From Nitrospinae bacterium bin107 (lineage in GTDB: Bacteria > UBA8248): DNA of 64,000 nucleotides. The position numbers and the translations under genes were made by a program. This document shows, piece after piece, positions 28,043-37,510 of the stretch (position 1 is the first letter of the stretch; every line of letters starts with the position of its first letter). Under the pieces are notes generated by a model. That model was not told where the DNA came from. It saw only the letters and a list, made by a program, of their open reading frames with translations, and made no database searches. The DNA lies in assembly GCA_002238965.1 (NCBI GenBank), contig MPNJ01000007.1:114913-178912 (forward strand), written 5' to 3'.

Positions 28043-28199
28043 CGTGGCATCGCGATGTAGCCCTATACAAGCTCGGGAAATTTTTGCAATATAGAACCAT
28101 GGCATGCAGTCCACCGGGACGACGACCGACGTAAACGGTCGAGTAGACCGGAAAGCGGCATGGTAATTGCGCGACGAGAAAAATGCCGTGACAAGGGTA

Positions 28200-30698
28200 A
28201 TGAACCGGTTCGATGATGGGTGGTACGGTGCCCGCGCCGCGTTCACGCTGAACCGGGCCTCGATCTGCGCAATCGTCCTTTGCGCCATGTTCGTCCTCAC
28301 GAACTGCGGGGGCGGAGGAGGCGGGTCGAGAGTACAGCCGCAAGCCGCGGTGATGCCCGAACCGCAGCCGCAGACCTGTCCGCCGGGACAGGTCGGAACG
28401 CCTCCGAACTGCACCGCTCCACAGTCAACAACCTGTCCGCCGGGGCAAGTCGGGACGCCTCCGAACTGCACCGCTCCGCCTCCCCCTCAAAAATGCATTC
28501 CTCTTCACGACGGGACTTGTTCACCATTCGGAAGTTTCAACACCCGAGCGCAGCAGCTTGCCGGGGAATACCGCCTCGAGGACGGCTTCAAGAACCAGTG
28601 GGGTCTGGCGACCATCGGCGCAGATTCGGCCTACGCCCACGTCAATCTGCTCAAGGGTGAAAACACTGCGCCTGGCGCCGGCGTGACAATCGGCTTCATT
28701 GACTCGGGAATCGATACGTTACACTCAATGTTCGCGGGTAAGACTGTTACCGAAGTGTTCATGAGCGGCGCCAAGGACGAGACGGGTCTGCCGCGGTCTT
28801 CTCACGGCACGTCCGTCGCGAGCGTTGCCGCAGGCGTTCACGCATCCGCTAACTCCACCAGCCCGCAAGGCGTCGCTTGGGGTGCCGACATCGCGATGTT
28901 TGCGATTCCCACCGGTACCGGCGGCGGTAAGTACAACCCCATCTCACTCACGAGTCTGGCGAATCGAGACGATTCGTGGGCGTCAGAATTCAATCAGGTA
29001 CTGGCGTGGCGGGACGGCCAAAGGCGCGTGGACATCCTGAACCTGAGCATCGGGCATAAGGGTCTCATCAACTTCTACAGCGAAGCCGATCTTCGTGCGA
29101 ACCTGGGGCAGGCGATCGCCGCAATGGCGCAGGCGGGAGCCAGCGAGAAGGCGATTCTCGTCTGGGCGGGCGGCAACGCGCACGGCGACCCGTGCGATCC
29201 GGCCGTCGTGACCAGCCACTGTGTTGGAAGCTCGGAGAACCCCCCTTCAGACGGTACCATCGACGCCGTATCGGTCGAGGTGATGCCGGGCCTCGTTGCG
29301 CGCATCGCGGAACTCAGAGGACATACCATCGCCGTCGTGGCGCTCAAACTGAGCGATGAGCGGATCACCGGCTTCTCCAACCGCTGCGGCATCGCGGCGG
29401 ATTACTGCATCGCGGCGCCGGGTCAAACTGTCAAAGCCGCCTATTTCGGGCCCGACCCCAACGACGACACCATGGTGGTTCGAGGCATCGCCCAGAACAT
29501 CAACGGAACATCCGTTGCCGCGCCGATGGTGGCCGGCGGCTTGGCGATCATGAAGCAACTCTTCCGGGATCAGCTCTCGAACACCGAACTGGTCACCCGC
29601 CTCTTCGAAACCGCCGACAATACCGGCGTTTACGCGAACAGGGCCATCTACGGCCGGGGCAAAATGGACCTCGCCGCCGCCACGCACCCTGTGGGCGTTC
29701 TGGAAGTTCCGGTCGCGAACGTGAACCGGGTCGGGAACAGCCTGCACGCCACGCGACTGAGTCTCGGGGCTCCGCTCGGCGACGGGCTCGCCCGCTCGTT
29801 CGCAAACCGAGAAATCATGGTCTTGGACGATTTGAGCGCGCCGTTCTGGTACAGGTTGGGTGATTTCGTGGCGACGGCGAAGGGCCCGCCGGTGGACGCG
29901 AGAGTCCGGGGTTTTCTAGCGGGTGCGGACGTGTTCGCAGAGGACGCTGCAAGATCGATTAGCGACGTATCGAGATGGTCTGGGGTGAGGGTTCAGAATT
30001 CTTCGGCGAAAACTGGAGGCGGCCACCTCGCACTGGCCGAGGGGGGAATGATGGCGACCCTCAAAGGCCGGGCGGGTCTTTCCGCCTCGGTGTTCGGTAC
30101 CAACCACGAGCATGACGCGGTGGGCGGGACGCTGGGCTGGCGGCCGGGTGGCTCGCCGCTCGGCCTTAGCATCGGTTGGATCACCGAGGATGAGACCATT
30201 TTAGGAGGTGAGGGCCAGGGAGCCTTCGGTTCGCTGGCGGCGGATACCGCCTTCATCCGCATCGAGGGAGACGTTAGGCTCGGCGCGTGGCGTGTCGGAG
30301 CAGACGCGGAATGGGGGAGTGTGCGCCCGCAGGCCCGAGGCGGGATCATCGAGGAGGTCTCGCCGATTTCGACCAGCGCGTTCGCACTCCACGCCCGCGC
30401 CGCCATTACGAATGAGGATACTCTGCATTTTTCCCTCTCACAGCCCTTGCGCGTCGAGGACGGCCGTGCGTCTCTTACGCTTCCGGTGGCGCGAACCAAG
30501 GACGGGCGGGTGCTGCGTAGCTCCATCGCGTCGCCTCTCGCGCCCGATGAGCGTCAGGTCGACGTCGCCGCTAGTTGGGAGAGACCGCTCGCAGACGGAC
30601 GGCTCCGCCTCGGCGTCATCTGGAGCCATAATCCCGGCCACAGCAACTCCGCCGAACCGCTGCTGACGTTTCTCGCCGGCTGGCGGCGGAGATTCTGA
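28200..30698 (+). CDS. Subtilisin-like (S8) serine protease with lipobox and C-terminal barrel domain
   Basis: 832 residues from ATG 28200, after AAGGG. Residues about 17-38 form a hydrophobic signal ending in a lipobox-like LTNC followed by six glycines. A proline-rich linker carries the 17-residue unit QTCPPGQVGTPPNCTAP twice. The S8 domain has all three catalytic residues: Asp in FIDSGIDT, His in SSHGTSVASVAAG and Ser in NGTSVAAPMVAGG. The C-terminal 300 residues are strand-rich (GTLGWRPGGSPLGLSIGW, RLGVIWSHN) and end in RRRF, a final aromatic residue as in outer-membrane barrels. It is best read as a surface autotransporter protease. A lipobox in an autotransporter is known for a few subtilase types. 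Confidence 0.87.
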   Translation: MNRFDDGWYGARAAFTLNRASICAIVLCAMFVLTNCGGGGGGSRVQPQAAVMPEPQPQTCPPGQVGTPPNCTAPQSTTCPPGQVGTPPNCTAPPPPQKCIPLHDGTCSPFGSFNTRAQQLAGEYRLEDGFKNQWGLATIGADSAYAHVNLLKGENTAPGAGVTIGFIDSGIDTLHSMFAGKTVTEVFMSGAKDETGLPRSSHGTSVASVAAGVHASANSTSPQGVAWGADIAMFAIPTGTGGGKYNPISLTSLANRDDSWASEFNQVLAWRDGQRRVDILNLSIGHKGLINFYSEADLRANLGQAIAAMAQAGASEKAILVWAGGNAHGDPCDPAVVTSHCVGSSENPPSDGTIDAVSVEVMPGLVARIAELRGHTIAVVALKLSDERITGFSNRCGIAADYCIAAPGQTVKAAYFGPDPNDDTMVVRGIAQNINGTSVAAPMVAGGLAIMKQLFRDQLSNTELVTRLFETADNTGVYANRAIYGRGKMDLAAATHPVGVLEVPVANVNRVGNSLHATRLSLGAPLGDGLARSFANREIMVLDDLSAPFWYRLGDFVATAKGPPVDARVRGFLAGADVFAEDAARSISDVSRWSGVRVQNSSAKTGGGHLALAEGGMMATLKGRAGLSASVFGTNHEHDAVGGTLGWRPGGSPLGLSIGWITEDETILGGEGQGAFGSLAADTAFIRIEGDVRLGAWRVGADAEWGSVRPQARGGIIEEVSPISTSAFALHARAAITNEDTLHFSLSQPLRVEDGRASLTLPVARTKDGRVLRSSIASPLAPDERQVDVAASWERPLADGRLRLGVIWSHNPGHSNSAEPLLTFLAGWRRRF

Positions 30699-30885
30699 GC
30701 GGCGCCACCTGAAACTGAAAATCGTCGAAAAAAAGCAGGTGCAGGAGTCTTGAGGTTTCACCCCGTGTGTGTCCTCACACTGGCGCGGCGAATCTTCCTC
30801 GCTGAATCGCGGCAGCCGGGCGGTGTTTTCCCGCAATGAGTATAGCCACCGCCCCTTCTTGTGATATAGAATGGCGGCCCTTCGC

Positions 30886-30977
30886 GGAGAGATGGCCGAG
30901 TGGCTGAAGGCGCTCGCCTGCTAAGCGAGTAGGCTGGGAAACCGGCCTCGAGGGTTCGAATCCCTCTCTCTCCGCCA
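30886..30977 (+). tRNA. tRNA-Ser (anticodon GCT)
   Basis: The acceptor stem GGAGAGA pairs with TCTCTCC and the CCA end is encoded. The anticodon loop CTGCTAA gives anticodon GCT (AGC/AGU codons). The long variable arm (TAGGCTGGGAAACCGGCCTC) marks class II serine tRNA. It lies between the protease and the SRPBCC gene; nothing else is evident in the 120 bases to either side. Confidence 0.97.
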
Positions 30978-31095
30978 CTCGCAAGCCCGCCTGATGTTAC
31001 CCTAGCTCCCGGCACATCACCGGCGCCGCCTTGTTCTTCCCGGTGCTTCGGAAGAAGACGATGTTCACCCCGGAACCGGCAATTGGGAGAATACG

Positions 31096-31566
31096 ATGCG
31101 GCGCAACTTCTTTCGCCTGAACGCAACCCAGCAATTTCCCATCGAACTGGACGCCGCCTGGGATTTTTTCTCCAATCCCCGGAATTTGAAGGAGATTACG
31201 CCTCCTGAACTTCATCTGGTCGTCGAAAACGAGTTGCCATCAAAGATGCACACCGGCGCCCTCATCTGCTACCGGGTGCGGCCCCTTCTGGGGATTCCGG
31301 TTCACTGGGTCACGGAGATCACGCACGTGGAAGAGGGCCGTCTCTTCGTGGACGAGCAGCGCTACGGCCCCTATCGCTTCTGGCACCACCAGCACCATTT
31401 TCAACCGATCAAAGGGGGTGTGGAGATGCGCGACATCATCCATTACAAGCTGCCGCTGGGGCCCTTCTCGTTCCTCGCCGACAGCTTCGTAGTAAGCCGG
31501 CAATTGCGCCGCATCTTCTCCTACCGGGAAGAGGTACTCGTGCAGCGCTTCGGCAAGGTGAATTGA
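31096..31566 (+). CDS. SRPBCC (START-like) ligand-binding family protein
   Basis: 156 residues after GGGAGA. The pattern QQFPIELDAAWDFFSNPRNL, then EITHVEEGRLFVDEQRYGPY and WHHQHHFQPIKGGVEMRDI, is characteristic of the SRPBCC subfamily found in YfcH-like and polyketide-cyclase-like proteins. The fold encloses a hydrophobic pocket for a lipid or aromatic ligand. No enzymatic residues are known for this branch. It is monocistronic or weakly linked to the cyclophilin gene downstream. Confidence 0.85.
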   Translation: MRRNFFRLNATQQFPIELDAAWDFFSNPRNLKEITPPELHLVVENELPSKMHTGALICYRVRPLLGIPVHWVTEITHVEEGRLFVDEQRYGPYRFWHHQHHFQPIKGGVEMRDIIHYKLPLGPFSFLADSFVVSRQLRRIFSYREEVLVQRFGKVN

Positions 31567-31697
31567 ATCGCCCCATTCTATAGACTTGGAGCACGACACA
31601 CTATAGAACATGAACCACCCGACCGGACTCACCTCAACCGAGTTGCCCGGGAAGATGGGAAAACGCACCTTTTCACGCAACCACCCGGAGAAACACA

Positions 31698-32528
31698 ATG
31701 AAAATCATACTCGCAATCGCCCTCTCGCTCTTCATGACTTCAGCCTCTTTCGCGCAGGAGATCGTAAAGGAAAAGCCCTCCAACCCGGTTCTTTTGATGA
31801 AGACGAATTTCGGCGACCTCTACATCGAGATGTTCCCCGAGGAAGCGCCCAAGACGGTGGCCAACTTCATGGACCTCGCCACGGGCAAACGCGCTTTCGT
31901 TGACCACAAGACCAGCAAGAAAGTGAAACGCCCGTTCTATGACGGTCTGAAATTTCACCGCGTCATCAAGGAGTTCATGATCCAGGGAGGTGACCCCAAG
32001 GGAAACGGTACCGGAGGGCCCGGCTACAACTTCGAGGATGAGATCAACGCCGAAGCCCTGGGTCTCCATAAACAAAAGGCTTTGAAGGACGGCCGCCCCC
32101 ATGCTTATCTGCCCATCAGGAACCAGAGCGATTTTCAGCGCACCCTGGTTCAGCCCCTGTTACAGAAGATGGGCATCCGCTCCCAGGCCGATCTCGACAA
32201 GCGCAGGGAAGAAGTGAAGAAGCGCATCAACGAGCTCACGCTCAAGGATGCATATGAGAACATGGGCTATCGCTTCAACGAGAAATTCAAATCACGCCCG
32301 CCCCAAAAGGGCGTGCTCGCGATGGCGAACTCGGGCCCCAACACAAATGGATCGCAGTTTTTCATCAACCTGATCGACACGCCCTGGCTCACTGGCAAAC
32401 ACACGGTATTCGGAAGAGTGGTGAAAGGGATGGATGTGGTGGAGAAAATCGGCGAAACACCCGTAGGGGCGGGAAGCATGCCCCAGGAAGAGGTGAAAAT
32501 CATCTCGATCCGGCTTCACACTCCCTGA
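31698..32528 (+). CDS. Periplasmic cyclophilin-type peptidyl-prolyl isomerase
   Basis: 276 residues with a cleavable signal peptide (MKIILAIALSLFMTSASFAQ). The cyclophilin core is split: GDLYIEMFPEEAPKTVANF, FYDGLKFHRVIKEFMIQGGD and NFEDEI come before, and LAMANSGPNTNGSQFFINL and HTVFGRVVKGMDVV come after, an insert of about 75 charged, helix-prone residues. The catalytic arginine (FHRV) and the QFFI segment are kept. The role is folding of secreted proteins. The ribosome site GGAG lies close to the start. Confidence 0.9.
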   Translation: MKIILAIALSLFMTSASFAQEIVKEKPSNPVLLMKTNFGDLYIEMFPEEAPKTVANFMDLATGKRAFVDHKTSKKVKRPFYDGLKFHRVIKEFMIQGGDPKGNGTGGPGYNFEDEINAEALGLHKQKALKDGRPHAYLPIRNQSDFQRTLVQPLLQKMGIRSQADLDKRREEVKKRINELTLKDAYENMGYRFNEKFKSRPPQKGVLAMANSGPNTNGSQFFINLIDTPWLTGKHTVFGRVVKGMDVVEKIGETPVGAGSMPQEEVKIISIRLHTP

Positions 32529-32584
32529 TTTCCAGGTGCAAGAGCAGGAGCGACGCGCTCACCAGGCAGCGCCCTCGCTTAAGG

Positions 32585-33193
32585 CTACATCTCGCGGCGG
32601 CCCTCTAGCGATCGGGTGAGCGTCATTTCGTCCGCGTATTCGAGATGACTGCCCATGGGCAAGCCGTGGGCCAGCTGGGTGACGCGCACACCGAGCGGCT
32701 TGAGCACCTGGGCGAGATAAAGAGCAGTCCCCTCGCCCGCCATGTTGGGGTTCAGAGCAAGAATCACCTCTTTCACCTCGCCCGTCTTCACCCGCTCGAT
32801 TAGTTTGGCGATGGTGAGGTCTTCGGGTTCCACCCCGTCCAGAGGAGAAATGACGCCCATCAGCACGTGGTAGCGGCCCTTCACGCCTCCCGCACGCTCC
32901 ACGGCAAACACGTCGGCAGGTTCTTCCACCACGCAGATGACGCCGGGGTTGCGCGCGCCACAGACCGAGCAGTCAACGCCGCCTGCTTCACCCTCCACGA
33001 GCATTGAACACGTGCCGCACAGGCCCACTTTTTCATGAAGCGCCTCGCACGAAGCGGCAATTTTTCCGGCGGCTTCTGGGTCCTTGCCCAGAAGGTGAAA
33101 GACGATCCGCTGCGCGCTCTTCGGCCCCACCCCCGGAAGGCGGCGAAACGCCTCGATGCACTCTTCAATGGCGGGAAACCGGCTCAACTGCAT
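32585..33193 (-). CDS. recR: Recombination mediator protein RecR
   Basis: 202 residues, the normal RecR length. In order: helix-hairpin-helix (RRLPGVGPKSAQRIVFHLL), the four-cysteine zinc motif (CGTCSMLVEGEAGGVDCSVC) and a Toprim domain starting at VICVVEEPADV with the conserved glutamate, then SPLDGV and LALNPNMAGEGTALYL. RecR acts with RecF/RecO to load RecA on gapped DNA. It is the last gene of the ffs-dnaX-ybaB-recR cluster, whose order is widely conserved. Confidence 0.96.
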   Translation of the reverse strand: MQLSRFPAIEECIEAFRRLPGVGPKSAQRIVFHLLGKDPEAAGKIAASCEALHEKVGLCGTCSMLVEGEAGGVDCSVCGARNPGVICVVEEPADVFAVERAGGVKGRYHVLMGVISPLDGVEPEDLTIAKLIERVKTGEVKEVILALNPNMAGEGTALYLAQVLKPLGVRVTQLAHGLPMGSHLEYADEMTLTRSLEGRREM

Positions 33194-33273
33194 GGCGTTT
33201 TCTCACTCGCGTTTCAGGCAGCGGCCCGAAACGACGAAGAAAACGATGAGCGGCGCAAAGGCCGCGCATCGAC

Positions 33274-33591
33274 TCAGAACATACCGGGTATGGGCAGACC
33301 GCCTGTGAGTTTCTTCATCTCCTCGGACATCATGTCCTTACCTTTTCGGGAAGCCTCGTTGCATGCGGCGCGCACCAGATCCTCGAGCATCTCCACGTCG
33401 TCGGGGTCAACCACCTGCGGGTCTATCTTCACCGAAACTACGTCGCCCGCTCCGTTGGCGATCACGCTCACCATGCCGCCGCCGGCGGAAGCCTCCACGG
33501 TCTTCGTAGCCATCTCTTCCTGGAGTTTGGCCATTTTGTCTTGGATCTGACGCGCCTGTTTCATCAGATTACCGATGCCGCCTTTTAACAT
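33274..33591 (-). CDS. YbaB/EbfC family nucleoid-associated protein
   Basis: 105 residues. GIGNLMKQARQIQDKMAKLQ at the N-terminus and VSVIANGAGDVVSVKIDPQV in the middle are typical of the family, which binds DNA as a dimer. The position between dnaX and recR is the standard one. No unusual features. Confidence 0.95.
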   Translation of the reverse strand: MLKGGIGNLMKQARQIQDKMAKLQEEMATKTVEASAGGGMVSVIANGAGDVVSVKIDPQVVDPDDVEMLEDLVRAACNEASRKGKDMMSEEMKKLTGGLPIPGMF

Positions 33592-33622
33592 GAGAATCTC
33601 CCCGAGGTGTTTCCCTCACCAC

Positions 33623-35353
33623 TCAAGCGAATGAATTTCCACCCGATTTTCGCATCCGCCCATGGCGAATGTCGACTATCTTTCCGTTGAACAAATCAAC
33701 GATTTCCTGAATCACCGCTTCTTCATGCTCATCCAGTTTCTGGCCGCGCGCATTGCTCGTCTCCCCGGCCTCTTGTCCGGGTTGCGATTGTGCTCCATTT
33801 TCCACACCCGCAATCTCGACCTTGGCGCTCCAGGGGGAATGCGACCTGAAGAATTCCTCGATTTCGGGCAGGACTTCCTGCGCCATGTGCAGGCCCTGCG
33901 CGTTTCTGTTTTCCCGGGCGAGAACCACGTGGATGATCCCTTCTGTCTCCAGATCGAGTTCGACGCCATGGAAAAGCGGACGCCTCATCGGGCGCAAGGC
34001 CTCCACCGCTCCAGTCCACACCCGGCGCGCCTCTATGGAATCCCACTCCCTCTCTTCTGCCTGTGCGACGGGAGAACTCCCCGAAGCAGGTTCAGTCGCC
34101 GACGGCGACGTGGCGGGGGCCGTGGTTTCCCGGGTAGCCGGAGGCGGCGCGCCGCTGGGGGGTTCCGTCCGCGGCGAGGGGGCGCGGGGAGGATTCGGCG
34201 CCGCTCCCCCGCTTATAGACTCGAGCCTCTCCATTAAAGCGCCCAGATCCGCTATCGGCTCGATCTGGCACATGCGAAGAATCGCGACCTCGAGCGTCAT
34301 TCGGGGATGGTCCGATGTCCTGAGTTCGAACTCTGCTCCCTGCAGAATGGAATACGCCTGATGCGCTTCGGCGAAACTCATTTTCGTGGCCACCTGCTTG
34401 CGATCTTCGATTTCCGAAGCCGCCACGTCGAAGAGTGCTTCGTCGTCACCGGCGGACAGGAGCACCATACAATCGCGTAAATACTCGAGCAGGTTCGCGG
34501 AGAAGAGTTTGAGATCGTGGCCTGCGTCGAAGAGGCCTTTGAGTTCGGTGAGCGCCTTGTTGCCGTCGCGCGCGATCACCGCCTCGACCAAAGCTTTGTG
34601 GATGCTGCCCGAGGGCACCCCGAGCACTTTTTCCACTTCTACGCTCGATACCGGATCCTCGGCGGCGAAAGCCAGCACCTGATCTAGCAGAGACTGCGCA
34701 TCGCGGATGCTCCCCTCTCCCATCCGCGCCAGCAACTTGACGGCCGCCTCGTCCATCTTCTTCCCCTGCGCATCGACGATTTTTGAGAGATGCGCCGCGA
34801 TGACCGAAGTCGTGATCCGCCGAAATTCGAACACCTGGCAGCGGCTCAGGATGGTGTCGGGGACGTTTTTGACTTCCGTGGTGGCCAGAATAAAGACGAC
34901 GTGGGGTGGTGGTTCCTCGAGCGTCTTTAGTAGCGCGTTGAAGGAGCTTTTGGAGAGCATGTGCACTTCGTCGAAAATCACCGTCTTGTAGCGACCGCGC
35001 GCGGGCTGGTAGCGAAGGCCCTCGCGCAACTCACGCACGTTGTCCACTCCTGTATAGGTGGCGGCGTCGATTTCCAGAATATCGGGATGGCTGCCCCTGG
35101 TTATCTCCTCGCAGGATGAGCACTCGTTGCACGGCTCGGACAGAGGGCCGTCTGCCGATTCGCAATTGAGCGCCTTGGCGAGGATGCGCGCAGTGGTCGT
35201 CTTGCCGACCCCGCGCGTTCCGCTGAACAGATAAGCGGAGGCGACGCGCCCCGATGCGAGCGCGTTTGAGAGCGTTCGCCGGATGTGCTCCTGGCCGATG
35301 AGTTCCTCGAAACGCTGCGGACGCCATTTCCTGGCGCTGCCGATGAAGGCCAT
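33623..35353 (-). CDS. dnaX: DNA polymerase III subunit gamma/tau
   Basis: 576 residues from ATG 35353, which gives the usual beginning (SARKWRPQRFEELIGQEHI); longer in-frame starts run into the SRP RNA gene and are rejected. Walker A is SGTRGVGKTTTARIL, the zinc motif uses CNECSSCEE, Walker B is FDEVHMLSK and the sensor region is NALLKTLEEPP. The proline/alanine-rich linker (about 400-450) and a C-terminal tau-like domain follow. It is the clamp-loader ATPase. I did not find a clear frameshift site for a short gamma form. Confidence 0.95.
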   Translation of the reverse strand: MAFIGSARKWRPQRFEELIGQEHIRRTLSNALASGRVASAYLFSGTRGVGKTTTARILAKALNCESADGPLSEPCNECSSCEEITRGSHPDILEIDAATYTGVDNVRELREGLRYQPARGRYKTVIFDEVHMLSKSSFNALLKTLEEPPPHVVFILATTEVKNVPDTILSRCQVFEFRRITTSVIAAHLSKIVDAQGKKMDEAAVKLLARMGEGSIRDAQSLLDQVLAFAAEDPVSSVEVEKVLGVPSGSIHKALVEAVIARDGNKALTELKGLFDAGHDLKLFSANLLEYLRDCMVLLSAGDDEALFDVAASEIEDRKQVATKMSFAEAHQAYSILQGAEFELRTSDHPRMTLEVAILRMCQIEPIADLGALMERLESISGGAAPNPPRAPSPRTEPPSGAPPPATRETTAPATSPSATEPASGSSPVAQAEEREWDSIEARRVWTGAVEALRPMRRPLFHGVELDLETEGIIHVVLARENRNAQGLHMAQEVLPEIEEFFRSHSPWSAKVEIAGVENGAQSQPGQEAGETSNARGQKLDEHEEAVIQEIVDLFNGKIVDIRHGRMRKSGGNSFA

Positions 35354-35433
35354 CAAGAATCCATCCCAAGGATTTTCGTCATCAAAGGGCCCCATACCCC
35401 ATGAGCAACGCGCAGACCCTGCGATGAAGTCGA

Positions 35434-35537
35434 CCGGCCAGGCGCCCTCGTGGCACCCGGGAGTATCCACTTACCGCTGCTTCCTTCCGGACCTGACGGG
35501 GTTCGCGGGCTCCCGCCGCACGAGACCCAACCGGCCG
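35434..35537 (-). ncRNA. ffs: Signal recognition particle 4.5S RNA (small bacterial type)
   Basis: The minus strand contains the conserved apical loop CAGGTCCGGAAGGAAGCAGC followed by GGTAAGTGG. The 5' arm (GGCCGGTTGGGTCTCGTG) pairs with the 3' arm (CACGAGGGCGCCTGGCC), closing a hairpin of about 104 nt. It lies just upstream of dnaX on the same strand, the usual place. Ends are judged from base pairing and may shift by a few bases. Confidence 0.93.
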
Positions 35538-35840
35538 AATTCATCGCAGGCTCTTCAGAAATCCTACCCCGTCCCCCGGCCTTTGGAAAGCGGGGGAGTC
35601 GGCATTTTGGTGAGGGTGGACTGCATGACGGATAACCTTCCATATAACATGGCGTTAGGGGGTGCCTCCTCCAGGAAGGTGCCGCCCACGGGAGGGAATC
35701 AACCCTCAGAATAAATGCTGACTTGGATCGCCATTTAGCTTGGAATGGGGTTACAATGCAATGTTCAAGCTTCTAACCACGTGATGCCCTCTCGGTACCG
35801 TATTTTTTTTCGGGCCGAACACGGAAAGGCCGCCGGACGC

Positions 35841-36704
35841 ATGTCTTACTCGAAAGTCGTCGAACTCACGGAAGGAAAGGTTTTCGCCCTCCACAATACT
35901 TTCCCCTTGGACGGGCGGATCAGCGCATATCCCATCAGCGCACGCGGGCAAAGCGTCTCGAACTGCTATCTTTTGAAAGAAGAGTCGGGCGCGCTTCTGC
36001 TCGATACCGGTTACGCCGCCCACGAGGCCGAAATTCTGGCGCAGCTGGAATCTCTCATCGACCCCGATTTGCCCTTGCATCTGCTTCCATTGCGAATCAA
36101 CGAATTCATGTCTGTGGGCAACGCCATGGCGATCGCCAAGCGCTTCAATGTGGTGGAATGCCTCGCCCCGGTGCCGGAAATCAACGAGTGGCTCGAGTTC
36201 GAAGCGCTCGAACCTAGCGGCGGAAACAACGGCAATCCCATCCTTCCCACCACGATATTGAAACCGCTTCATCCCATCGAAATCGGCGATAGATACATCG
36301 AGGTGATGATCGCGCCGATTCGTCTCATCAGCACCCGCTGGATTTACGATGCGGCCACGCGCACGCTGTTCACCTCGGACATGTTCAGCCATCTTTGGAC
36401 GGATAGGGCGGAAGGTCCCTGGCTGCTGGATGAAGACGAGGTGACGACGACTTCTTTCGTTCGCTCGTTCCTGCTGAACACGCGCTACTGGTGGCTCGAG
36501 GGTGCGAGGACGGATTCCATCCGCAAAGGGATCGCCGAAGTCTTCGAGCGCTACGATATCGAGACCATCGCTCCGGGCTACGGCGCCATCCTGCGCGGGC
36601 GTCATCTGGTGGAGCAGCAATTCGCCGTGCTGGATGAGGTTCTGGCGGGTTTCGACCGGAGCGTCGTCAAACCAGGGTACGTCGCATTGGGATTAGAGAG
36701 ATAG
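35841..36704 (+). CDS. MBL-fold-like protein with degenerate metal site (tandem copy 1)
   Basis: 287 residues from ATG 35841. The fold signals are present (NCYLLKEESGALLLDTGYAAH, IEVMIAPI, LFTSDMFSHLW, IAPGYGAIL). The HxHxDH metal motif is absent: the equivalent loop reads PLRINEFMSVGN, with NEF in place of the histidine cluster, as in flavodiiron-related or inactive members. The next gene, nine bases on, is a related MBL protein with a better metal motif. The pair may act together, with one copy structural or a pseudoenzyme (inference). Confidence 0.75.
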   Translation: MSYSKVVELTEGKVFALHNTFPLDGRISAYPISARGQSVSNCYLLKEESGALLLDTGYAAHEAEILAQLESLIDPDLPLHLLPLRINEFMSVGNAMAIAKRFNVVECLAPVPEINEWLEFEALEPSGGNNGNPILPTTILKPLHPIEIGDRYIEVMIAPIRLISTRWIYDAATRTLFTSDMFSHLWTDRAEGPWLLDEDEVTTTSFVRSFLLNTRYWWLEGARTDSIRKGIAEVFERYDIETIAPGYGAILRGRHLVEQQFAVLDEVLAGFDRSVVKPGYVALGLER

Positions 36705-36712
36705 GAGCGCTC

Positions 36713-37474
36713 ATGAGCTATCCTCTGCCCCGTGAAGTCTCACCTGGCGTATTCTGGCTCGGCGATTGCCTCGTGCAGCACTCACAAGGCAAAATCTATC
36801 ACTCCTATAACGCGGCCTTCCTCATTATCGGCTCAGAAGCCTCCATGCTCGTGGAGACGGGACATCCCAAGGATTTTCCCATTATCGAAGGGCAGATGAG
36901 AGATATACTTGCCAAAGGCGGCGGGCCGCTCAAACACCTTTTCCTCACCCATCAGGAAACGCCCCACTCGGGCGGTCTGGGCCGCGTGCTCGACAGATAC
37001 CCCGACCTCACCATCCACGGGGACATGTGCGACTACCATCTGGCGTTTCCCCAGCACGAAGGCCGTTTTAAGGAAATGCGCGTGGGAGACGCCATCGACT
37101 TAGGAAATACGCAATTCATGGCCGTGGAGCCCGTGATCAGGGACTTGAGGAGTTCTCTCTGGGGATTCGAGACCAAAGGTCGCGTACTTTTTCCCGGAGA
37201 CGGCTTCGCCTACAGCCACTACCACACGGACGGGCACTGCGGGATGTTCGCCGAGGAGGCCACCTCTCTCGACCTGGTCGACGTGCTGGGCGTTTTCGCC
37301 GAACGTGCCCTGTTCTGGACAACCTTCACCGACATGAACATCTACGCCGACAAACTCGAAGAACTGATGGCCGAGTTAAACGTCGAAATCGTAGCGCCGA
37401 CGCACGGCCTCCCCATACGGGACATAGCGCAAACGATGCCCAAGGTGAGAGAGGGCCTCGTCCGAGGCGATTAA
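36713..37474 (+). CDS. MBL-fold metallo-hydrolase-like protein (tandem copy 2)
   Basis: 253 residues with GGAG before the ATG. Strands AAFLIIGSEASMLVETGHPK and HLFLTHQETPHSGGLGRVL show the MBL fold with the ThxExxHSGG variant (H, E, H ligands) seen in FprA/flavodiiron-type oxygen-binding enzymes. Later ligand candidates are FPGDGFAYSH and APTHGLPI. There is no flavodoxin domain. Substrate unknown. It forms an operon with the preceding gene. Confidence 0.8.
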   Translation: MSYPLPREVSPGVFWLGDCLVQHSQGKIYHSYNAAFLIIGSEASMLVETGHPKDFPIIEGQMRDILAKGGGPLKHLFLTHQETPHSGGLGRVLDRYPDLTIHGDMCDYHLAFPQHEGRFKEMRVGDAIDLGNTQFMAVEPVIRDLRSSLWGFETKGRVLFPGDGFAYSHYHTDGHCGMFAEEATSLDLVDVLGVFAERALFWTTFTDMNIYADKLEELMAELNVEIVAPTHGLPIRDIAQTMPKVREGLVRGD

Positions 37475-37510
37475 GACTTTAATCGGTTACTTCCGGAAAA
37501 ATTAAGCTTC

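Larger units (their letters stand above)
27538..28199. other. 662-bp intergenic region between PhyH and the S8 protease
   Basis: The left 70 bases are AT-rich and fit a minus-strand promoter for PhyH. The middle (27.62-27.87 kb) holds nothing I recognise. The right part contains a weak FGE-like remnant on the minus strand (27878-28042). Confidence 0.6.

Noticed and set aside
35353..35470. Longer N-terminus for dnaX starting at 35470
   Set aside because: The extra 39 codons overlap the SRP RNA gene and do not resemble DnaX.
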